From Streptomyces sp. 35G-GA-8 (GTDB lineage: Bacteria > Actinomycetota > Actinomycetes > Streptomycetales > Streptomycetaceae): 64,000 nucleotides of DNA. Made by a program: the position numbers and the translations under genes. How positions within the stretch are numbered: the first letter of the stretch is position 1; the number at the start of each line of letters is the position of its first letter. The stretch lies in assembly GCF_023534745.1 (NCBI RefSeq), contig NZ_JAMHJQ010000008.1:62406-126405 (forward strand). The letters run 5' to 3'. Below, piece after piece: positions 35,740-47,071 of this stretch. The notes under the pieces are model-generated. The model had not been told where the DNA came from. It searched no databases and saw only the letters and a program-made list of their open reading frames with translations.

Positions 35740-38700
35740 CTAGTTGTCGCGTGCCGCGGTCAGGTGCTCGGCGTGTTCCTGGAGGGAACGGACGCCGACC
35801 TCGCCGTGTTTGAGTGCGTCGATGCCCTGGACGGCGGCGGCCAGCGCCTGGACCGTCGTCAGACAGGGGACGCCGCGTGCCACGGCCGCCGTGCGGATGT
35901 CATAGCCGTCGAGCCGGCCGCCGGTGCCGTACGGGGTGTTGACGATCAGGTCGACACCTCCGTCGTGGATCAGCTGGACGATGGTCTTCTCGCCGTCCGG
36001 GCCCTCGCCCTCGCTCTGCTTGCGTACGACGGTGGCGTTGATGCCGTTGCGCTTGAGCACCTCAGCGGTGCCCGAGGTGGCGAGCAGCTCGAAGCCGTGG
36101 GCGACCAGCTCACGCGCCGGGAAGATCATCGAGCGCTTGTCGCGGTTGGCGACGGAGATGAAGGCGCGGCCCTTGGTGGGCAGCGGGCCGTACGCGCCGG
36201 CCTGCGACTTGGCGTACGCCGTGCCGAAGACAGAGTCGATGCCCATCACCTCACCGGTCGAACGCATCTCCGGGCCGAGGATGGTATCCACCCCGCGGCC
36301 GTGGATGTCGCGGAAGCGCGACCACGGCATCACGGCCTCCTTGACGGAGATCGGCGCGTCCAGCGGCAGCGTTCCGCCGTCGCCCTGAGCCGGCAGCAGT
36401 CCCTCCTCGCGCAGTTCGGCGATGGTGGCGCCGAGCGAGATACGGGCCGCCGCCTTGGCGAGCGGTACCGCCGTCGCCTTGGAGGTGAAGGGGACCGTAC
36501 GGGAGGCGCGCGGGTTGGCCTCCAGGACGTACAGGATGTCGCCGGCCATCGCGAACTGGATATTGATCAGCCCGCGCACCCCGACGCCCTTGGCGATGGC
36601 CTCGGTCGAGGCGCGCAGCCGCTTGATGTCGAAGCCGCCCAGCGTGATGGGGGGCAGGGCGCACGCCGAGTCGCCGGAGTGGATCCCGGCCTCCTCGATG
36701 TGCTCCATGACTCCGCCGAGGTACAGCTCCGTACCGTCGTAGAGGGCGTCCACGTCGATCTCGATGGCGTCGTCGAGGAACCGGTCCACCAGGACGGGCC
36801 TGGTGGGACTGATCTCGGTGGACTCGGCGATGTACGAGGAGAGCCTGACCTCGTCGTACACGATCTCCATGCCGCGCCCGCCGAGGACATACGAGGGCCG
36901 GACCAGTACCGGGTAGCCGATCTCGTCGGCGATGGCCTTGGCCCCGGCGAAGGTGGTGGCGGTGCCGTGCTTGGGCGCGGGCAGCCCGGCCTCGGCGAGG
37001 ACCCGGCCGAAGGCGCCGCGGTCCTCGGCTGCGTGGATCGCCTCGGGGGGCGTGCCGACGATCGGAACGCCGTTGTCCTTGAGCGCCTGGGCGAGGCCCA
37101 GCGGGGTCTGGCCGCCGAGCTGGACGATGACGCCCGCGATGGGTCCGGCCAGCGTCTCGGCGTGCACGATCTCCAGGACGTCCTCCAGCGTGAGCGGCTC
37201 GAAGTAGAGCCGGTCGGAGGTGTCGTAGTCGGTGGAGACGGTCTCGGGGTTGCAGTTGACCATCACGGTCTCGTAGCCCCCCGCCGGAGTCGGCGCCGCG
37301 CTGAGCGCGAAGGAGGCATGGACACAGGAGTAGTCGAACTCGATGCCCTGGCCGATCCGGTTGGGGCCGGAGCCGAGGATGATCACGGCGGGCCTCTCGC
37401 GCGGCGCGACCTCGCTCTCCTCGTCGTACGAGGAGTAGAAGTACGGGGTCTTCGCGGCGAACTCGGCGGCGCAGGTGTCGACCGTCTTGTAGACGGGGCG
37501 GATGCCGAGCGCGTGCCTGACCTCGCGGACCACGTCCTCGCGCAGCCCGCGGATACCGGCGATCTGGGCGTCGGAGAAGCCGTGCCGCTTCGCCTCGGCG
37601 AGCAGCCCGCTGTCCAGCTCGGGCGCCGCGGCCAGCTCGTCCGCGTACTCCTTGATCAGGAACAGCTGGTCGACGAACCACGGGTCGATCTTCGTCGCGT
37701 CGAAGACCTCCTCGGGGGTGGCACCGGCGCGGATGGCGCGCATGACCGTGTTGATCCGGCCGTCGGTGGGGACCTTGGCGGTCTCCAGCAGCGCGGCCTT
37801 CTCGGCGGGACCGCCCGCCTCGCCGGTGAAGTCGAACTGGCTGCCCGCCTTCTCCAGCGAGCGCAGCGCCTTCTGCAGCGCCTCGGTGAAGTTACGGCCG
37901 ATGGCCATGGCCTCGCCGACCGACTTCATGGTGGTGGTGAGGCTGGCGTCGGCCGCCGGGAACTTCTCGAAGGCGAAGCGCGGCACCTTCACGACGACAT
38001 AGTCGAGCGTGGGCTCGAAGGACGCCGGGGTCTTCTCGGTGATGTCGTTGGGGATCTCGTCCAGCGTGTAGCCGACGGCGAGCCGGGCGGCGATCTTCGC
38101 GATCGGGAAGCCGGTGGCCTTGGAGGCGAGCGCGGAGGAGCGGGAGACACGCGGGTTCATCTCGATGACGATGACCCGGCCGTCGTCGGGGTTGATCGCG
38201 AACTGGATATTGCAGCCGCCGGTGTCGACGCCGACCTCGCGGATCACGGCGATGCCGATGTCCCGCAGGATCTGGTATTCGCGGTCGGTGAGCGTCATCG
38301 CGGGCGCGACGGTGATCGAGTCACCGGTGTGCACACCCATCGGGTCGAAGTTCTCGATGGAGCAGACGACCACGACGTTGTCGTGCTTGTCGCGCATCAG
38401 CTCCAGCTCGTACTCCTTCCAGCCGAGGATGGACTCCTCAAGCAGGACCTCGGTGGTCGGGGAGAGCATCAGGCCCTGTCCGGCGATCCGGCGCAGATCC
38501 TCCTCGGTGTGGGCGAAGCCGGAGCCGGCGCCGCCCATGGTGAAGGAGGGACGTACGACGACGGGGTAGCCGCCGAGTTCGTCGACGCCCTTGAGCACGT
38601 CGTCCATGGAGTGGCAGATGACCGAGCGCGCGGACTCGCCGTGGCCGATCTTGGCTTTGACGGCGCTGACGACGTCCTTGAAGAGGTCGCGGTCCTCGCC

Positions 38701-39075
38701 CTTGTTGATCGCCTCGACGTTGGCGCCGATCAGCTCGACGCCGTACTTGTCGAGCGTGCCCGCGTCATGGAGCGAGATCGCGGTGTTGAGCGCGGTCTGC
38801 CCGCCGAGGGTGGGCAGCAGCGCGTCGGGACGCTCCTTGGCGATGATCTTCTCGACGAAGTCGGGGGTGATCGGCTCGACATAGGTGGCGTCGGCGATCT
38901 CCGGGTCCGTCATGATCGTGGCGGGGTTGGAGTTGACCAGGATGACCCGCAGGCCCTCGGACTTGAGGACGCGGCACGCCTGGGTACCGGAGTAGTCGAA
39001 CTCAGCGGCCTGGCCGATGACGATCGGTCCTGAACCGATGACCAGGACGGACTGGATATCGGTGCGCTTAGGCAC
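35740..39075 (-). CDS. carB: Carbamoyl-phosphate synthase, large subunit
   Basis: Makes carbamoyl phosphate from bicarbonate, ammonia from CarA and two ATP, for pyrimidines and arginine. 1111 residues in two homologous ATP-grasp halves (about 1-400 and 555-930), an oligomerisation region (about 405-550) and a C-terminal MGS regulatory domain (about 955-1080) where UMP/IMP bind in related enzymes. Start [20 protein letters not shown]. The GTG at 39075 overlaps the carA stop by 8 bp, indicating coupling. Confidence 0.98.
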   Translation of the reverse strand: MPKRTDIQSVLVIGSGPIVIGQAAEFDYSGTQACRVLKSEGLRVILVNSNPATIMTDPEIADATYVEPITPDFVEKIIAKERPDALLPTLGGQTALNTAISLHDAGTLDKYGVELIGANVEAINKGEDRDLFKDVVSAVKAKIGHGESARSVICHSMDDVLKGVDELGGYPVVVRPSFTMGGAGSGFAHTEEDLRRIAGQGLMLSPTTEVLLEESILGWKEYELELMRDKHDNVVVVCSIENFDPMGVHTGDSITVAPAMTLTDREYQILRDIGIAVIREVGVDTGGCNIQFAINPDDGRVIVIEMNPRVSRSSALASKATGFPIAKIAARLAVGYTLDEIPNDITEKTPASFEPTLDYVVVKVPRFAFEKFPAADASLTTTMKSVGEAMAIGRNFTEALQKALRSLEKAGSQFDFTGEAGGPAEKAALLETAKVPTDGRINTVMRAIRAGATPEEVFDATKIDPWFVDQLFLIKEYADELAAAPELDSGLLAEAKRHGFSDAQIAGIRGLREDVVREVRHALGIRPVYKTVDTCAAEFAAKTPYFYSSYDEESEVAPRERPAVIILGSGPNRIGQGIEFDYSCVHASFALSAAPTPAGGYETVMVNCNPETVSTDYDTSDRLYFEPLTLEDVLEIVHAETLAGPIAGVIVQLGGQTPLGLAQALKDNGVPIVGTPPEAIHAAEDRGAFGRVLAEAGLPAPKHGTATTFAGAKAIADEIGYPVLVRPSYVLGGRGMEIVYDEVRLSSYIAESTEISPTRPVLVDRFLDDAIEIDVDALYDGTELYLGGVMEHIEEAGIHSGDSACALPPITLGGFDIKRLRASTEAIAKGVGVRGLINIQFAMAGDILYVLEANPRASRTVPFTSKATAVPLAKAAARISLGATIAELREEGLLPAQGDGGTLPLDAPISVKEAVMPWSRFRDIHGRGVDTILGPEMRSTGEVMGIDSVFGTAYAKSQAGAYGPLPTKGRAFISVANRDKRSMIFPARELVAHGFELLATSGTAEVLKRNGINATVVRKQSEGEGPDGEKTIVQLIHDGGVDLIVNTPYGTGGRLDGYDIRTAAVARGVPCLTTVQALAAAVQGIDALKHGEVGVRSLQEHAEHLTAARDN

Positions 39076-40213
39076 GCTGGCCCTCCATGAGCTCTGTGAA
39101 GCGGTCGAACAGGTAGGCGGCGTCGTGGGGGCCCGCGGCGGCCTCGGGGTGGTACTGGACGCTGAAGACCGGCCGGTCGAGCAGCCTGAGCCCCTCGACC
39201 ACGTTGTCGTTGAGACAGACGTGGGAGACCTCGGCGCGGCCGTAGGGGGTGTCGGAGACCCGGTCGAGCGGCGCGTCGACGGCGAATCCGTGGTTGTGGG
39301 CGGTGACCTCGACCCGGCCGGTCGTACGGTCCTGCACCGGCTGGTTGATGCCGCGGTGGCCGTACTTCAGCTTGTACGTGCCGAACCCGAGCGCGCGGCC
39401 GAGCAGCTGGTTGCCGAAGCAGATGCCGAAGAGCGGGGTGCCGCGCTCCAGCACGCCCTTGACGACGGTGAGGTCGGCGGTGGCCGGGTCGCCGGGTCCG
39501 TTGGAGAGGAAGACCCCGTCGGGCTCGGTCGCGTACACCTCGTCGAGGGTGGCGTCGGCGGGCAGGACATGCACCTCTATGCCGCGCTCGGCCATCCGGT
39601 GCGGGGTCATGCCCTTGATGCCCAGGTCGAGCGCGGCGACGGTGAAGCGCTTCGTTCCCTGCGCGGGGACGACATACGTCCGCTCGGTGGCGACCTCGGC
39701 GGACAGGTCGGCACCCGCCATCTGGGGGGCCTCCAGGACGCGGGCGAGCAGCGTCGCCTCATCCGCCAGGGAGTCGCCGGAGAAGATACCGACGCGCATC
39801 GCGCCGCGCTCGCGCAGATGGCGGGTGAGCGCGCGGGTGTCGATCCCGCTGATGCCGACGACGCCCTGGGCGACCAGTTCGTCGTCGAGGGAGCGCCGGG
39901 AGCGCCAGTTGGAGGGGGTACGCGCGGGGTCGCGTACGACATAGCCGGAGACCCAGATCCGCCGCGATTCGGCGTCCTCGTCGTTGACGCCGGTGTTGCC
40001 GATGTGCGGCGCGGTCATCACGACGACCTGACGGTGGTACGACGGGTCGGTCAGGGTCTCCTGGTAGCCGGTCATCCCGGTGGAGAACACCGCCTCGCCG
40101 AAGGTCTCCCCCACGGCCCCGTAGGCACGGCCGCGGAAGCTGCGGCCGTCCTCCAGGACGAGTACGGCGGGAGTCGCCGTGTCGCGGGCGGTTCCCGGGG
40201 TGGAGGTGGTCAT
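39068..40213 (-). CDS. carA: Carbamoyl-phosphate synthase, small subunit
   Basis: Glutaminase subunit, 381 residues. The class I amidotransferase domain holds the nucleophile Cys in [16 protein letters not shown] and the catalytic His in [12 protein letters not shown]. The N-terminal domain includes [15 protein letters not shown] and the [18 protein letters not shown] stretch. ATG at 40213 overlaps the end of the membrane protein gene by 4 bp (ATGA). Where E. coli has GHQ after the Cys, this has GNQ, as I recall also in other streptomycetes. Confidence 0.97.
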   Translation of the reverse strand: MTTSTPGTARDTATPAVLVLEDGRSFRGRAYGAVGETFGEAVFSTGMTGYQETLTDPSYHRQVVVMTAPHIGNTGVNDEDAESRRIWVSGYVVRDPARTPSNWRSRRSLDDELVAQGVVGISGIDTRALTRHLRERGAMRVGIFSGDSLADEATLLARVLEAPQMAGADLSAEVATERTYVVPAQGTKRFTVAALDLGIKGMTPHRMAERGIEVHVLPADATLDEVYATEPDGVFLSNGPGDPATADLTVVKGVLERGTPLFGICFGNQLLGRALGFGTYKLKYGHRGINQPVQDRTTGRVEVTAHNHGFAVDAPLDRVSDTPYGRAEVSHVCLNDNVVEGLRLLDRPVFSVQYHPEAAAGPHDAAYLFDRFTELMEGQRA

Positions 40214-40788
40214 CGTGCGGGGCCTTCCGTCGTCGTGAACTGGTTCGTGAGGTTGATGGCCTCGACCCATGCGGTGTGCTCCGCGGAGCGGTCGGAGCGG
40301 AAACCGGAGTCGATCAGCTTGTCGCCGTGCTGCCAGGTGACGATCAGCAGCCCGCCCTCGGCCAGGACCTTGCCCGCGATGCCCTTGTCGAGCCGGGCCT
40401 CGCGCAGCCGGTCGGCCGGGATGAAGAAGTCGTTCGCGCCGGGGCGTACGACATCCAGCCCCGCGTCCGTGAGCGTCAGCTCGACGCGGCTGCGGGCGCC
40501 CAGGCCATGGGCCACGATCCGGTCGAGCCACTGCCCGGCGGTCGTGGAGCCGTGGTACCGGCCGCTCATGCTCAGCCTGGCCGCACCGGGCGTCTCGGGC
40601 GCGGCGGGCAGCTCCGGCAGATCGGACTGGAGACTGCCGCGCCACTTCCAGCCCTGGCGCATCAGCCAGTACACGAGGGCGATGAAGAGCAGCAGACCGA
40701 GGACCCAGCCGATACGGGCGGCCCAGTCGGTCACCTCCGCCGATTTCTGTTCGGCGGCCAGAGGAAGCAGAAGATTCGCAGTACTCAC
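40210..40788 (-). CDS. PH-like membrane protein of the pyr operon
   Basis: 192 residues: one transmembrane helix (about 25-45, [18 protein letters not shown]), a short linker and a soluble domain of the bPH type ([53 protein letters not shown]). This gene lies between pyrC and carA in actinobacteria generally (M. tuberculosis Rv1382 is the counterpart), so it may assist the pyr pathway, but its function is unknown. The GTG start overlaps the pyrC stop (GTGA). Confidence 0.82.
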   Translation of the reverse strand: MSTANLLLPLAAEQKSAEVTDWAARIGWVLGLLLFIALVYWLMRQGWKWRGSLQSDLPELPAAPETPGAARLSMSGRYHGSTTAGQWLDRIVAHGLGARSRVELTLTDAGLDVVRPGANDFFIPADRLREARLDKGIAGKVLAEGGLLIVTWQHGDKLIDSGFRSDRSAEHTAWVEAINLTNQFTTTEGPAR

Positions 40789-42074
40789 GCCAGATTCCCG
40801 TCGACGACCGTGGCACGGCCCCGCAGGAAGGTGTGGGTCACCCGCCCCGGCAGCTCGCGCCCCTCGTAGGGGGTGTTACGGCTGCGGGAGGCGAACCCCG
40901 CGGGGTCCACGGCACCACGGTATGCCGGATCCACCAGAGTCAGGTTGGCGGGCTCACCCGGCGAGACGGGACGGCCGTGGCCGTCGAGCCTGCCGATGCG
41001 GGCCGGCCGGAACGACATCCGGTCGGCGACCCCGGCCCAGTCGAGCAGACCGGTCTCGACCATCGTCTCCTGGACCACCGACAGCGCCGTCTCCAGCCCC
41101 ACCATGCCCATGGCCGCGGCGGCCCACTCGCAGTCCTTGTCCTCGTGGGGATGCGGCGCGTGGTCGGTGGCGACACAGTCGATCGTGCCGTCCGCGAGGG
41201 CCTCGCGCAGGGCCGTCACATCGGCCTCGGTGCGCAGCGGCGGGTTCACCTTGTAGACCGGGTTGTACGACCGTACGAGTTCGTCGGTGAGCAGCAGATG
41301 GTGCGGGGTGACCTCGGCGGTGACGTTCCAGCCCTTCGACTTCGCCCAGCGCACCAGCTCCACCGAGCCTGCGGTGGAGAGATGGCAGATGTGTACGCGG
41401 GAGCCGACATGGGCGGCGAGGAGGACATCACGGGCGATGATCGACTCCTCGGCCACGGCGGGCCAGCCGCCCAGTCCCAGCTCGGCCGAGACGATGCCCT
41501 CGTTCATCTGGGCGCCCTCGGTCAGCCGAGGTTCCTGGGCGTGCTGGGCGATCACGCCGTCGAAGGCCTTCACGTACTCCAGCGCGCGGCGCATGATCAC
41601 CGCGTCGTCCACGCACTTGCCGTCGTCGGAGAAGACCCGGACGCCTGCGGCCGAGTCGTGCATCGCGCCCAGCTCGGCCAGGTGCTTGCCCTCCAGGCCG
41701 ACGGTGACGGCGCCGACGGGCTGGACGTCGCAGTAGCCGGACTCCCTGCCGAGCCGCCAGACCTGCTCCACCACACCGGCGGTGTCGGCCACCGGGAAGG
41801 TGTTCGCCATGGCGTGGACGGCGGTGAAACCGCCCACGGCCGCGGCCTTCGTACCGGTCAGCACGGTCTCGGAGTCCTCACGGCCGGGCTCGCGCAGATG
41901 GGTGTGCAGATCGACCAGACCGGGCAGCAGGATCCGGCCCTCGGCCTCGATGACGGTCGTCGTAGCGTCCACGGTCAGGCCGGTGCCCACCTGGGCGATG
42001 GTCTCGCCGTCGATCAGCACGTCCTGTGCCTCGCCGCCCAGTACCCGCGCGCCCCGGATCAGAATCTTGCTCAT
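40785..42074 (-). CDS. pyrC: Dihydroorotase
   Basis: Closes N-carbamoyl-aspartate to dihydroorotate. 429-residue amidohydrolase with [18 protein letters not shown] (metal ligands His-x-His), [33 protein letters not shown] and [15 protein letters not shown] (Asp ligand). This is the class I bacterial type usual in actinobacteria. ATG at 42074, two bases after the pyrB stop. Confidence 0.97.
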   Translation of the reverse strand: MSKILIRGARVLGGEAQDVLIDGETIAQVGTGLTVDATTTVIEAEGRILLPGLVDLHTHLREPGREDSETVLTGTKAAAVGGFTAVHAMANTFPVADTAGVVEQVWRLGRESGYCDVQPVGAVTVGLEGKHLAELGAMHDSAAGVRVFSDDGKCVDDAVIMRRALEYVKAFDGVIAQHAQEPRLTEGAQMNEGIVSAELGLGGWPAVAEESIIARDVLLAAHVGSRVHICHLSTAGSVELVRWAKSKGWNVTAEVTPHHLLLTDELVRSYNPVYKVNPPLRTEADVTALREALADGTIDCVATDHAPHPHEDKDCEWAAAAMGMVGLETALSVVQETMVETGLLDWAGVADRMSFRPARIGRLDGHGRPVSPGEPANLTLVDPAYRGAVDPAGFASRSRNTPYEGRELPGRVTHTFLRGRATVVDGNLA

Positions 42075-42076
42075 GG

Positions 42077-43093
42077 TTACTTGTTCTCCTCGGCGTTCAG
42101 GCGGGAATGGGTGACGGCGGGCTCGTTGCCGCCCAGCAGCAGATAGAGCACGGCCATCCGGATCGAGACACCGTTGGCGACCTGCTCGACGGCCGTGCAG
42201 CGGTCGGAGTCGGCGACCTCGGCGGTGATCTCCATGCCGCGGTTCATCGGCCCGGGGTGCATCACGATCGACTTCTCGGGCATGCGGCCCATGCGCTCGC
42301 CGTCCAGCCCGTAGCGGCGGGAGTACTCGCGCTCGGTCGGGAAGAAGGCGGCGCTCATCCGCTCGCGCTGCACCCGCAGCATCATCACGGCGTCGGATTG
42401 CGGCAGCACCCGGTCGAGGTCGTAGGAGACCTCGCACGGCCACCGTTCGACCCCGATCGGTACGAGCGTGGGCGGGGCGACCACGGTGACCTGGGCGCCG
42501 AGCGTGTGCAGCAGCAGGACATTGGAGCGGGCGACCCTGCTGTGCAGCACGTCGCCGACGATGGTGACGCGCCGCCCGTCGAGATCGCGCCCGATGCCCG
42601 CGTCGGCGCCGACCAGCCGGCGGCGCAGGGTGAAGGCGTCGAGCAGCGCCTGTGTGGGGTGTTCGTGCGTACCGTCGCCCGCGTTGACGACCACGCCGTC
42701 GATCCACCCGGAGGTGGCGAGGCGGTACGGGGCGCCGGAGGCGCCGTGCCGGATGACGACGGCGTCGGCGCCCATCGCCTCCAGGGTCAGCGCGGTGTCC
42801 TTGAGCGACTCGCCCTTGGAGACGGACGAGCCCTTGGCGGAGAAGTTGATGACATCGGCCGACAGGCGCTTCGCGGCGGCCTCGAAGGAGATCCGGGTGC
42901 GGGTCGAGTCCTCGAAGAAGAGATTCACCACGGTACGGCCGCGCAGCGTCGGCAGTTTCTTGATGGGCCGGTCGGCGACCCGTGCCATCTCCTCGGCGGT
43001 GTCGAGGATCAGTACGGCCTCGTCGCGGCTGAGGTCGGCGGCGGAGATGAGATGGCCGGGTGTGCGGGGGCCGGCCCCCGGGAGGCGCAGCAT
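42077..43093 (-). CDS. pyrB: Aspartate carbamoyltransferase catalytic subunit
   Basis: First committed pyrimidine step: carbamoyl phosphate + aspartate to carbamoyl aspartate. 338 residues with the carbamoyl-phosphate motif [32 protein letters not shown] and [14 protein letters not shown]. No regulatory-subunit gene (pyrI) is present, as in other actinobacteria, so feedback must act otherwise. ATG 43093 has GGAG upstream. It is the second gene after pyrR. Confidence 0.97.
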   Translation of the reverse strand: MLRLPGAGPRTPGHLISAADLSRDEAVLILDTAEEMARVADRPIKKLPTLRGRTVVNLFFEDSTRTRISFEAAAKRLSADVINFSAKGSSVSKGESLKDTALTLEAMGADAVVIRHGASGAPYRLATSGWIDGVVVNAGDGTHEHPTQALLDAFTLRRRLVGADAGIGRDLDGRRVTIVGDVLHSRVARSNVLLLHTLGAQVTVVAPPTLVPIGVERWPCEVSYDLDRVLPQSDAVMMLRVQRERMSAAFFPTEREYSRRYGLDGERMGRMPEKSIVMHPGPMNRGMEITAEVADSDRCTAVEQVANGVSIRMAVLYLLLGGNEPAVTHSRLNAEENK

Positions 43094-43173
43094 CGAGAGT
43101 GCTCCGTTGTGTGGGTATGCGGGCGTGCGGGCGCGCCGAGGCGTCCGTACGGGATGGGCGGCGTACGGAGGCG

Positions 43174-43833
<660 letters not shown>

Positions 43834-43954
43834 TCTTAAAGGACGTCGAAATTACGCCACCCAGGCTAGCAGGAGGCCGGCGGCGTACTTCGGCCGCACC
43901 CCTGTCGTGGCACGGCGGAAAGCCCGCTGATGGCCTCGGTGCGACTCCTTCGGC

Positions 43955-43997
43955 TTGACGCATCCAAGTAACGCTGCGTAACCTCACAGTGAGTTAC
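43955..43997 (+). promoter_or_regulatory. bldD promoter with overlapping palindrome
   Basis: -35 TTGACG (43955-43960), 18-bp spacer, -10 TAACCT (43979-43984), giving a start near 43991 and a leader of about 30 nt. A near-perfect 20-bp palindrome (GTAAC.TCAC|GTGA.TTAC type, 43978-43997) overlaps the -10 and start point. BldD is known to repress its own promoter and to bind sites built from TCAC/GTGA halves, so this is a candidate autoregulatory operator. Confidence 0.65.
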
Positions 43998-44019
43998 CAG
44001 ACTTCGTCCGGGGAGCTAT

Positions 44020-44520
44020 ATGTCCAGCGAATACGCAAAGCAGCTCGGGGCCAAACTCCGCGCCATCCGCACCCAGCAGGGCCTCTCGCTCCATGGCGTG
44101 GAGGAGAAGTCCCAGGGGCGCTGGAAGGCAGTGGTGGTCGGTTCGTACGAGCGTGGCGACCGTGCCGTCACGGTGCAGCGCCTCGCCGAGCTGGCGGATT
44201 TCTACGGGGTCCCCGTGCAGGAACTTCTTCCCGGCACGACCCCCGGTGGAGCCGCCGAGCCGCCGCCGAAGCTCGTCCTCGACCTGGAGCGGCTGGCCCA
44301 TGTGCCGCAGGAGAAGGCGGGCCCCCTCCAGCGTTACGCGGCGACGATCCAGAGCCAGCGCGGCGACTACAACGGCAAGGTGCTGTCGATCCGACAGGAC
44401 GACCTGCGCACGCTTGCCGTGATCTACGACCAGTCGCCCTCGGTCCTGACCGAGCAGTTGATCAGCTGGGGCGTTCTGGACGCCGACGCGCGCCGTGCCG
44501 TCGCCCACGAGGAGAGCTGA
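44020..44520 (+). CDS. bldD: Developmental repressor BldD
   Basis: 166-residue master repressor of Streptomyces development. The N-terminal XRE HTH (about 8-66, LGAKLRAIRTQQGLSLHGVE) binds DNA as a dimer; the C-terminal domain binds tetrameric c-di-GMP through RGD (114-116) and RQDD (125-128), both intact and at the positions described in S. venezuelae. Hence dimerisation by c-di-GMP should work. The leader ribosome site is GGGGAG. It is divergent from pyrR and followed by a hairpin terminator at 44555. Confidence 0.97.
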   Translation: MSSEYAKQLGAKLRAIRTQQGLSLHGVEEKSQGRWKAVVVGSYERGDRAVTVQRLAELADFYGVPVQELLPGTTPGGAAEPPPKLVLDLERLAHVPQEKAGPLQRYAATIQSQRGDYNGKVLSIRQDDLRTLAVIYDQSPSVLTEQLISWGVLDADARRAVAHEES

Positions 44521-44554
44521 CCCAACCCACCAGCGACCAGCAGAAACGTCACCT

Positions 44555-44595
44555 CCGGAGGGGCGGTCCCGTATGCGTACGGGGCCGCCCTCCGG
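44555..44595 (+). terminator. bldD terminator
   Basis: Stem of about 18 pairs with one bulged G and one T/G pair, loop TGC or similar, 35 bp after the bldD stop. It probably ends the bldD transcript. Confidence 0.7.
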
Positions 44596-44663
44596 TGCGT
44601 TGAGACCGGCCTCGCGCAGGCGCGCGACGCGGGCCCCGTGGACGCGCTCGCCGCACGCCCGGA

Positions 44664-44708
44664 GGAGCGTAGACCCGGGGAGCGTAGACCCGGGGGAGCC
44701 TACGCCCG
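44664..44708. repeat. Three imperfect tandem repeats of about 15 bp
   Basis: GGAGCGTAGACCCG (44664), GGGAGCGTAGACCCG (44678) and GGGGAGCCTACGCCCG (44693), in the 285-bp gap between bldD and nusB (convergent). The third copy is degenerate. Function unknown; the rest of the gap holds the two terminator hairpins and no gene. Confidence 0.6.
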
Positions 44709-44727
44709 GGGAGCGCCTGGAAGCGGC

Positions 44728-44767
44728 AAAGCGCCGGACAGGGCTGAGACAGCCCGTCCGGCGCTTT
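44728..44767 (-). terminator. nusB terminator
   Basis: 12-bp stem (44728-44739 with 44756-44767), then a 5-bp inner stem separated by a single unpaired A and a 5-nt loop. It sits 39 bp after the nusB stop on the minus strand and ends with a TTT run on that strand. Convergent bldD may also use it. Confidence 0.75.
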
Positions 44768-44805
44768 CGCGGTAGCGCCGGGCCTTTTCCGCGGTCCGGA
44801 GGCGC

Positions 44806-45234
44806 TCAGACGCGGCGCAGGCTCGGCTTGAGGTCCTTGAAGCGGCCCAGCAGACCGTTCACGAAGGACGGGGAATCATCGGTGGAGAACTCCTTGGCGA
44901 GCTGAACCGCCTCGTCGATCACCACCGCGTCCGGGGTCTCGTCCACCCACACCAGCTCGTACGCGCCGAGCCGCACGATGTTCCGGTCGACGACCGGCAT
45001 CCGGTCGAGCGTCCAGCCCACCGCGTAGGTGGAGATCAGCTCGTCGATGCGGTCCGCGTACTCCGCGTACCCCTCGACCAGCTCCATCGTGTACTCGCCC
45101 ACCGGCGGCTGACGGTCGTCGGTCCGGGCATGCCGTATCCAGTCCGCGAGGACCGTCTGCACGGACGCCCCGCGCTGGTCGGCCTCGAAGAGAATCTGGA
45201 AGGCGCGCTTACGGGCCTTGTTCCGGGCAGCCAC
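44806..45234 (-). CDS. nusB: Transcription antitermination factor NusB
   Basis: 142-residue all-helical protein that pairs with NusE (S10) to bind boxA RNA in rRNA leaders. Start MAARNKARKRAFQILFEADQ, then YADRIDELISTYAVGWTLDR and DEAVQLAKEFSTDDSPSFVN, typical of the family. It follows efp by two bases. It shares the fold of the RsmB N-terminal domain but has no methyltransferase. Confidence 0.97.
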   Translation of the reverse strand: MAARNKARKRAFQILFEADQRGASVQTVLADWIRHARTDDRQPPVGEYTMELVEGYAEYADRIDELISTYAVGWTLDRMPVVDRNIVRLGAYELVWVDETPDAVVIDEAVQLAKEFSTDDSPSFVNGLLGRFKDLKPSLRRV

Positions 45235-45236
45235 GG

Positions 45237-45803
45237 TTAGCTGTTCACCCGGCCGAGGTACTCACCGGAGCGCGTGTCGACCTTGATCTTCTCACCGGTG
45301 GTGATGAAGAGCGGAACACCGATCTCGTAGCCGGTCTCCAGCGTGGCGGGCTTGGTGCCACCGGTGGAGCGGTCGCCCTGGACGCCGGGGTCGGTGTGCT
45401 GGATCGTCAGCTCGACGGCGGCGGGCAGCTCGACATAGAGCACCTCGCCCTCATGAGCGGCGACGGTGGCCGTGAAGCCCTCGATCAGATAGTTGGCGGC
45501 GTCACCGACGGCCTTGCGGTCGACCATCAGCTGGTCGTAGGTCTCCATGTCCATGAAGACGAAGTACTCGCCGTCCATGTACGAGAACTGCATGTCGCGG
45601 CGGTCAACGGTGGCCGTCTCGACCTTCACGCCGGCGTTGAAGGTCTTGTCGACGACCTTGCCGGAGAGCACGTTCTTCAGCTTGGTGCGCACGAAGGCCG
45701 GGCCCTTGCCGGGCTTGACGTGCTGGAACTCGACGACGGACCAGAGCTGGCCCCCGTCGAGCTTGAGCACCAGGCCGTTCTTGAGGTCGTTCGTGGAAGC
45801 CAC
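45237..45803 (-). CDS. efp: Translation elongation factor P
   Basis: 188-residue EF-P that rescues ribosomes stalled on polyproline. The three OB-type domains are visible; the modification loop of domain I is [19 protein letters not shown] with the tip Lys, and the start is [23 protein letters not shown] at 45803 has AGGAG upstream, and the sequence [14 protein letters not shown] lies in domain II. Proline-rich proteins such as the kinase-like ATPase at 47072 would depend on it. Confidence 0.97.
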   Translation of the reverse strand: MASTNDLKNGLVLKLDGGQLWSVVEFQHVKPGKGPAFVRTKLKNVLSGKVVDKTFNAGVKVETATVDRRDMQFSYMDGEYFVFMDMETYDQLMVDRKAVGDAANYLIEGFTATVAAHEGEVLYVELPAAVELTIQHTDPGVQGDRSTGGTKPATLETGYEIGVPLFITTGEKIKVDTRSGEYLGRVNS

Positions 45804-45852
45804 GGTTGCGGAATCTCCTGGACTGAAGCTGGTGGACGACCGAGGGTGCGCG

Positions 45853-46968
45853 CTAGAGCGCGAGCAGTTCCTTGGTCGTGATGGTGAGTAGCTCGGGTCC
45901 GCCGTCCGCCTCGGGGCGGACGACGAGCGTGTCATCGATCCGGACACCGCCCCGGCCCGGGAGGTGGACCCCCGGTCCGACGGTGACCGGCACACGAGCG
46001 TCCAGTTTACCCATGGCCGTGGGGGCGAGCTGCGGGTCCTCGTCGATTTCCAGTCCGACCCCATGTCCCGTACGGGGTGCGAGCCCCTCGCCGTGCCCCG
46101 CGGCCTCCAGCGGGTACCGGGTGGCATGGTCCACCTCGCGGTAACCGGCGCTTGGCACAAGGGCCTCCCGACCTGCCCGTTGTGCCGCGAAGACCAGCTC
46201 GTACAGCTCGATCTGCCAGTCGGCCGGGGAGGTCCCGATGACAAAGGTGCGGCCGATCAGACAGCGGTAGCCGCGGTAGTCGGCGCCGAGGCCGACGGAG
46301 AGGAAATCCCCCTCCTCGACCCGGCGGTCCGAGGGATGGTGTCCGCACCGACCGGAGTTGGGGCCGGTGGCGACGGCGGTCGGGAAAGCGGGGCCGTCCG
46401 CGCCGTGATCGACGAGGCGCCGCTCCAGCTCCAGCGCGAGATGGCGTTCGGTACGGCCCACCAGGATCGACTCGAGCAGCTCGCCCAGCGCCTGGTCGGC
46501 GATCTCGGCCGCGATCCGCAGGCAGGCGATCTCCTCCTCGTCCTTGACGATCCGCTGCTGCTCGACGGCGCCGCCCAGATCGGTCAGCCGCAGCCGGGGC
46601 GCGACGGAGCCGATCGCGCGGTGCCGGGCGACGGTCAGATGGTGCTCCTCCACGGCGAGGGTCCCGGCGACCGACGAGCCGAGGGTTCCGGCGGCCGCGA
46701 TCGCGGGGTCGCCCATGGCATGGGGCAGCACGGTGAGCCGGAGGTGTTCGTCGATCCGCCGCCCCCCGGCGTCGTCGTCGGCGGGGGGACGCGGGCAGAA
46801 CAGCATGTCTCCGTCGGGACCGGGGCCGAGCAGCAGTACGGCGCCGGGGGGCGCCCCGCCCGCGAGGTAGCGGACATTGGCGGGGCGGGAGACCAGGGCC
46901 GCCACGTCGCCCGCCGCCGAGCACCGGTCACGCAGCCGCGCGCGGCGCGCCGCATACACGTCTGACAT
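45853..46968 (-). CDS. M24-family peptidase-like protein lacking most metal ligands
   Basis: 371 residues of aminopeptidase P / prolidase type: N-terminal creatinase-like domain (about 1-135) and a C-terminal pita-bread domain (about 145-365). Active-site positions can be aligned: the DxG aspartate is Gly226 (LSVGLGAD), the SDxTRT aspartate is Leu237 (CLIGR), His302 is kept (TGHGVGLE), the EPG glutamate is Gly331 ([12 protein letters not shown]) and the final glutamate is Asp345 (GVRIDD). Four of five metal ligands are changed, so it is unlikely to be a dinuclear metallopeptidase. It lies just upstream of efp in the conserved order, where a peptidase is usually annotated. Function unclear. 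Confidence 0.85.
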   Translation of the reverse strand: MSDVYAARRARLRDRCSAAGDVAALVSRPANVRYLAGGAPPGAVLLLGPGPDGDMLFCPRPPADDDAGGRRIDEHLRLTVLPHAMGDPAIAAAGTLGSSVAGTLAVEEHHLTVARHRAIGSVAPRLRLTDLGGAVEQQRIVKDEEEIACLRIAAEIADQALGELLESILVGRTERHLALELERRLVDHGADGPAFPTAVATGPNSGRCGHHPSDRRVEEGDFLSVGLGADYRGYRCLIGRTFVIGTSPADWQIELYELVFAAQRAGREALVPSAGYREVDHATRYPLEAAGHGEGLAPRTGHGVGLEIDEDPQLAPTAMGKLDARVPVTVGPGVHLPGRGGVRIDDTLVVRPEADGGPELLTITTKELLAL

Positions 46969-47071
46969 GACCCGAGCGTATGAGCGAGGGCGTCACCCGG
47001 CCGGTTCAGCGCGTCCGACCGGGGGGGCGTCGCCTGTCCCCGCCCGCGCGCCGCCGGCCGGTCCTCGGCCG

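Noticed and set aside
35764-39033. A long open frame antisense to carB
   Set aside because: It mirrors carB in GC-rich DNA, has no family similarity and no ribosome site; carB is clearly the real gene.
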